A DNA stretch of 64,000 bases from Membranipora membranacea (taxonomy: Eukaryota > Bryozoa > Gymnolaemata > Cheilostomatida > Membraniporidae). The notes beneath the pieces are model-generated. The model saw only the letters and a list, made by a program, of their open reading frames with translations. It made no database searches and had not been told where the DNA came from. Below, piece after piece: positions 60,767 through 64,000 of this stretch. Numbering within the stretch: the first letter of the stretch is position 1; the number at the start of each line of letters is the position of its first letter. Location: the NCBI GenBank assembly GCA_914767715.1, contig OU612065.1, positions 32,862,001 to 32,926,000 of the forward strand, in the 5' to 3' direction. A program made the position numbers and the translations under genes.

Positions 60767-61152
60767 ATCAAGGTTTTTATACTGATCTCATCCCTAATCG
60801 CCTCAATCGGTAAGTTTACAAAAGTTAAAAAACAACAAACAAAGATGTGAAGTCTTTAACATCTGAATGCTCATCTGAGCATTATGCTTTTGCCTAATTT
60901 TAGATTTATTTTTGCAGAAAATTCAACTACATGTGTACTCAATTGTATTACATGATGTGCTATATCACATGTGAAAGAAAGATGAAATCAAAATTAGCAC
61001 ATATTAGATATATGTTCTCATCTATCTTTACAGCTGTCTCACAGACTGAAGTTGGGGTTGCTTCCTCAGTCATTAAAGGGGCAGTGAAAAGTGGAGCTGC
61101 AGGATTTGTTGCTGATCAAGCTGTGAAGGGACTGGATAAGCTTTTTGGTTAA
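60767..61152 (+). pseudogene. Peptide gene copy E: start codon lost, peptide exon intact
   Basis: Exon 2 (60767-60809) aligns base for base with B, but ATG has become ATC; the frame is otherwise open (KVFILISSLIASI) with donor GTAAGT. Exon 3 (61034-61152) is fully open and ends GAAGFVADQAVKGLDKLFG. Earlier residues have drifted (AVSQTEVGVASSVIKGAVKS), more than in any intact copy. No replacement ATG exists in the 5'-UTR exon or in the spliced frame. The TATA box is degraded, intron 1 carries a LINE and intron 3 a foldback element. It is probably a recently dead gene; a retained-intron frame opening at 60931 reaches the peptide exon but lacks a signal peptide. Post-stop donor (61171), 3'-UTR exon (61869) and AATAAA (61994-61999) are intact. 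Confidence 0.75.
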
Positions 61153-61339
61153 CTCAGTTAAACAAAACAGGTAACAACTACAATGGTGACAATAATAAGT
61201 TGACATCAGTTTGGTGTGCTATTAGTCTGAACAGGTTGAAGCCTTCGGTAGGCAGGTCTGGCAGCTAGTTCTTTTCAAATATTTTCAGATTCAGAAATAT
61301 CAGAGCGCTTTTGGGTAAAAATTATGTGAAGTGTTAGAA

Positions 61340-61622
61340 ATTGTCCCCCTTCTCATCTATGAGCTTTGAGGTATTCATGGGGCCTAGAGCTGTGCCAACC
61401 TATCAAGCTTCCAATTCAAAATGCTTTTTATTACCATTCTTTTCAACTTAAGTTAAAAAAAATATAGTTCCATTGTCAGGAGACATTATTGTTTACATTA
61501 GTAGATAAATTCATGAATTTATTCAGTTCTTTAAAGTAGATAGAAGTGATAAGTTTATTGGGCTGGTACAGCACTAGGCCCCATGAATACCTCATACCTT
61601 ATATATGAGATGGGAGGACAAT
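61340..61622. mobile_element. Foldback element in the 3'-UTR intron of E
   Basis: About 60 bp at 61340-61402 (attgtccccct...ctgtgccaacc) reappears inverted at 61560-61622 (ggctggtacagca...gaggacaat). The core GAGGTATTCATGGGGCCTAG is exact in both arms. The middle is about 160 bp of AT-rich DNA. B and D lack it; their matching intron is about 225 bp, against about 700 bp in E. No protein and no clear target-site duplication. Confidence 0.65.
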
Positions 61623-61868
61623 GTCGACCACAACACATTTTTTTCCCAGAAGTGCTCTGAATTTTTTAAATGTGAAAAAACTGCTTAAGTACTGCAGAAC
61701 TAGCTTCCAGACTATGTATTGCTGTGGTCCTTCTAGAGTCTTAAAACATTTTCGAAGTCATCAAGCTACAATTCAGATTGAACAAATCAAATTTCCTGTA
61801 GCATGTAACTTGTTACAACAGGAACATCAAATGAATGATTTTCATGAACAGTTTTCTTTCTTTTTCAG

Positions 61869-62010
61869 GACTCAATGCAATATGTAAGCCACAAGAATAG
61901 GATTTACCATGTATTATTTTTCAGCACATTGTGTTTTTGTCTGCAACATTAAAATATCTGCTTGTACAAGACCGCAAATGATTATTTGTTACGAATAAAA
62001 GATTGACTTG
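61869..62010 (+). terminator. 3'-UTR exon and polyadenylation signal of copy E
   Basis: Acceptor tttctttttcag, exon start gactcaatgcaatatg, AATAAA at 61994-61999 followed by gattgacttgactcgaag. The start matches the exon 4 of A and C better than that of B and D. Confidence 0.5.
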
Positions 62011-63293
62011 ACTCGAAGCTTTGCATTTATCACTTTAGAGAAAGGTATGATTACTGCTAATTTATTTTTAACTAATTCAGAGTTAATTGACTGAATATAT
62101 TTGGGATGCACCTTTTCAGCACGCGGAATTGTCATCGTTTCAAGCACAAGACATTTGAGAATGCAACCTCTCATGATGAATTTCAATTTACACGGACAAG
62201 TAGAAATTGTCATACCATAAAGAACATGAATAAAGATGTTTTTGGGTCCCAAGAAGTGGTCTTATTTCTTATCGCTTAATATTCCCAGACAATTTTGCAA
62301 AGCCTTTTGTGTTGCCTGATGCCCAAATGATCAATGGTATTAGTTACTTCTCCAAATCGCAACCAGTAAAATTGCTTTAGTCATTGCCAATAAGGCTAGA
62401 TATTTTTTGCACATATGGGGAAAAAAATAGATAAATAATATCACCTATCACAGGTTTCTGATCTCCATAGTATAACTGCAAAAATGATGGTTTTTGTACA
62501 ACTCTAGGGTGAGAAAAGGTTAACCTTGCACAATTATTATTAACACACTGATCATGGATTCAAAATCCTCTGAATACAGCGGAAACATCTAAGCAAGCTG
62601 TGAGAGCCCCTTATATAGACTTCACAAAGACACTCAAAGTCCGACTAAGTAATTGTCAGGCAGCCATTTCCACAATTAGTTTTCATCGACAAAAGAATTC
62701 ATACCACTTCACAGCAAACACACCACTTTTTGTATCGCATGTCTACACAGAGAATTCTCCATGACAGTTTGGGTTGCATCCCCATGAGAGCAATTCGGAT
62801 GTTGTTTTAAATGATGGCGATTGGATAATGGGAGTGTTACTAAAATCTCTAAAATTAATGGTTGATAGCAATTATACTTAGAAGTAATAGAGGGTCTCAA
62901 AATAAAATAGAAACTGTTATATTCATTAAGTTTTTATGCAGCAATTAACTTTTAATAGCTGAAAGGCAAACCCACTTCTTTTAGAAACACTGCATCACCT
63001 TAACAAACCCTGTTTCAAGTTTTACAAAGAGATTCATTTATAAAAACATAGCAACATGTTTCAATGATTTAGCTGACAGGAATGTTTTGTTGTGTTCATA
63101 AAATTTGTCACCACTTTAGACATTCTGCATACACATTGGTTTACATCCTCTTCTAATCCTAGTAACGTATTGCATTTGCCTTGCAATCATGGAATTTGTC
63201 ACTTGCTAATGTAACAGCTTAAACTGCTGTTAAGCTTTACCTGTGCATGATGCCATGTTAACGATCAATCATTAAACATGGATGGAAGCTTAT
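62011..63293. other. Spacer between E and F, homologous at its left to the flank of H
   Basis: 62020-62300 matches 50085-50390 and contains a frame-broken form of the 47372 frame (tttgggatgcaccttttcag). 62659-62678 matches 51341-51360. The remainder shows no gene, RNA or named repeat; the minus frames at 61989-62252 and 62709-62900 have no support. Confidence 0.5.
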
Positions 63294-63397
63294 TTAACCG
63301 AAAAGCTTATCCCAACCCTTCAACTTCAACTATTTTCTGCATTTTCGTGTTCTTTCAAAAGCTAAAGAAAAAACTTCAGCTTCAGTCTGTGTTACAG
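63294..63397 (-). pseudogene. Peptide gene copy F: decayed peptide exon
   Basis: Minus strand: acceptor TCTTCCCAG, then CTGTAACACAGACTGAAGCT gives AVTQTEA in register as in B and D. The frame is then lost through small deletions (104 nt instead of 119) and meets an early stop after CRK. The end, ggataagcttttcggttaa, still matches DKLFG-stop in another frame. Exon 2 is not found to its right, where a tRNA-like fragment and a 5'-flank repeat follow instead. F faces E tail to tail. Confidence 0.65.
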
Positions 63398-63529
63398 CTG
63401 GGAAGATAGAATAGAAAAGACATGTAATATATGGTGAATCTTTTATACATGATTAGGGCATCATGAGATCTCAAAAGTGTGAAAACTAGAATGCAGAGAG
63501 AATATATCCGATGTGTGCATATTTTATAA

Positions 63530-63562
63530 TGGACTGGCCGTGGTGTAGTGGAAACGCCATCT
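63530..63562 (+). other. tRNA-like fragment (A-box only)
   Basis: ggccgtggtgtagtggaaac resembles the A-box half of the tRNA-like sequence in the MITE (gcgtggtgtagtggtctaag). No B-box follows. Probably a truncated tRNA-derived element. Confidence 0.3.
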
Positions 63563-63574
63563 TTAGTTCCATTG

Positions 63575-64000
63575 GGAACAATTAATTGCTGGTCATGTTA
63601 TGATTTAATTGGAATTGGAACAGGATACCAAGTCCTGTTGGATCTTCGAAGTAATAAAGAGGGCAAAACAATTGCACCATAATATTACCAGCAATACCAA
63701 GTCCTGTTGGATAGTTGAATTTTAGAGAGCGGAAAAATAATATCATCTTTGCTATAAAACTTTATTGTAGGGTTGACAGTTATGAAAAGTTAAAGAGAAA
63801 AACTACACAAATCTTGTTAAATTTCATATTAACCACAGCTGTTTTTTTTTTCAAGATGTCCATTTCTCCAATTGTTCTGTTGATATCTAGAACACTAACT
63901 TGCCTTATTTGTTTGGACATACAAATCAAAAACAAAGTCATCTCTTTGTGTTTTGAAACCTGGGTCTAACTTTGCGTTATGCTTTCGATTTTCTACTACT
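63575..64000 (+). repeat. 5'-flank repeat on the right of F and outer flank to the window end
   Basis: gggaacaattaattgctggt, gaacaggataccaagtcctg and the inverted stem partner caccataatattaccagcaa (63670-63700) match the outer flanks beside B, C and D. From about 63935, tcatctctttgtgttttgaaac matches 48340 and 58830. This is the outer edge of another duplicated unit; the frame at 63715-63969 is not supported. Confidence 0.6.

Noticed and set aside
60931-61152. 73-codon frame in E as an alternative functional gene
   Set aside because: It starts within intron 2, has no signal peptide and merely runs into the real peptide exon across the splice acceptor.

Overview
The window looks like nuclear DNA from a metazoan, most likely a marine invertebrate. 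It is AT-rich, the genes have short GT-AG introns, TATA boxes and AATAAA signals, and there is a LINE reverse-transcriptase fragment, a TIR element carrying a tRNA-like sequence and a very long satellite array. The LINE ORF2 text resembles elements I associate with cnidarian genomes; that is an impression and I could not test it. Nothing bacterial is present (no operons, no CRISPR).

Region 1 (1-43979) is almost entirely a tandem satellite with a unit near 178 bp, roughly 230 units. It contains nested higher-order repeats (4,714, 3,928, 1,431 and 1,071 bp, all near multiples of the unit), shortened monomers, and at least three monomer classes: class I with cgttcgcaatgacgtcccaa, class II with gaggttcgcaatgacgtccc, and a diverged class III on the right. 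A 2,836-bp non-satellite segment (700-3535) sits inside one monomer, flanked by CAAT on both sides, so it looks like an insertion with a 4-bp target-site duplication. It carries minisatellites and no gene I recognise.

Region 2 (43980-64000) holds a multicopy family of tiny secreted-peptide genes. Each intact copy has a hydrophobic signal exon, a phase-1 intron and one exon for an amphipathic Lys/Val/Ala/Gly peptide with C-terminal LFG, a possible amidation site. Four copies have intact coding exons: A (-), B (+), C (-), D (+). A fifth, E (+), has an intact peptide exon but has lost its ATG and carries a LINE in intron 1 and a foldback element in intron 3. F (-) is decayed. G and I (-) survive as exon-2 remnants and H (+) as flanks only. 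Orientation alternates strictly, A- B+ G- H+ C- D+ I- E+ F-, consistent with serial inverted duplication into tail-to-tail pairs. The shared 5' flanks of about 0.4 kb therefore appear as inverted repeats around the genes.

The peptide resembles short alpha-helical antimicrobial or membrane-active peptides by composition only; I do not recognise the family. Between copies the peptide exon differs mostly at synonymous sites, so it is under strong constraint, and copies B and D share a nearly identical block inside more diverged flanks, which suggests gene conversion. The satellite ends exactly at the left edge of the A paralogue's homologous flank, so array and gene family abut without a buffer.
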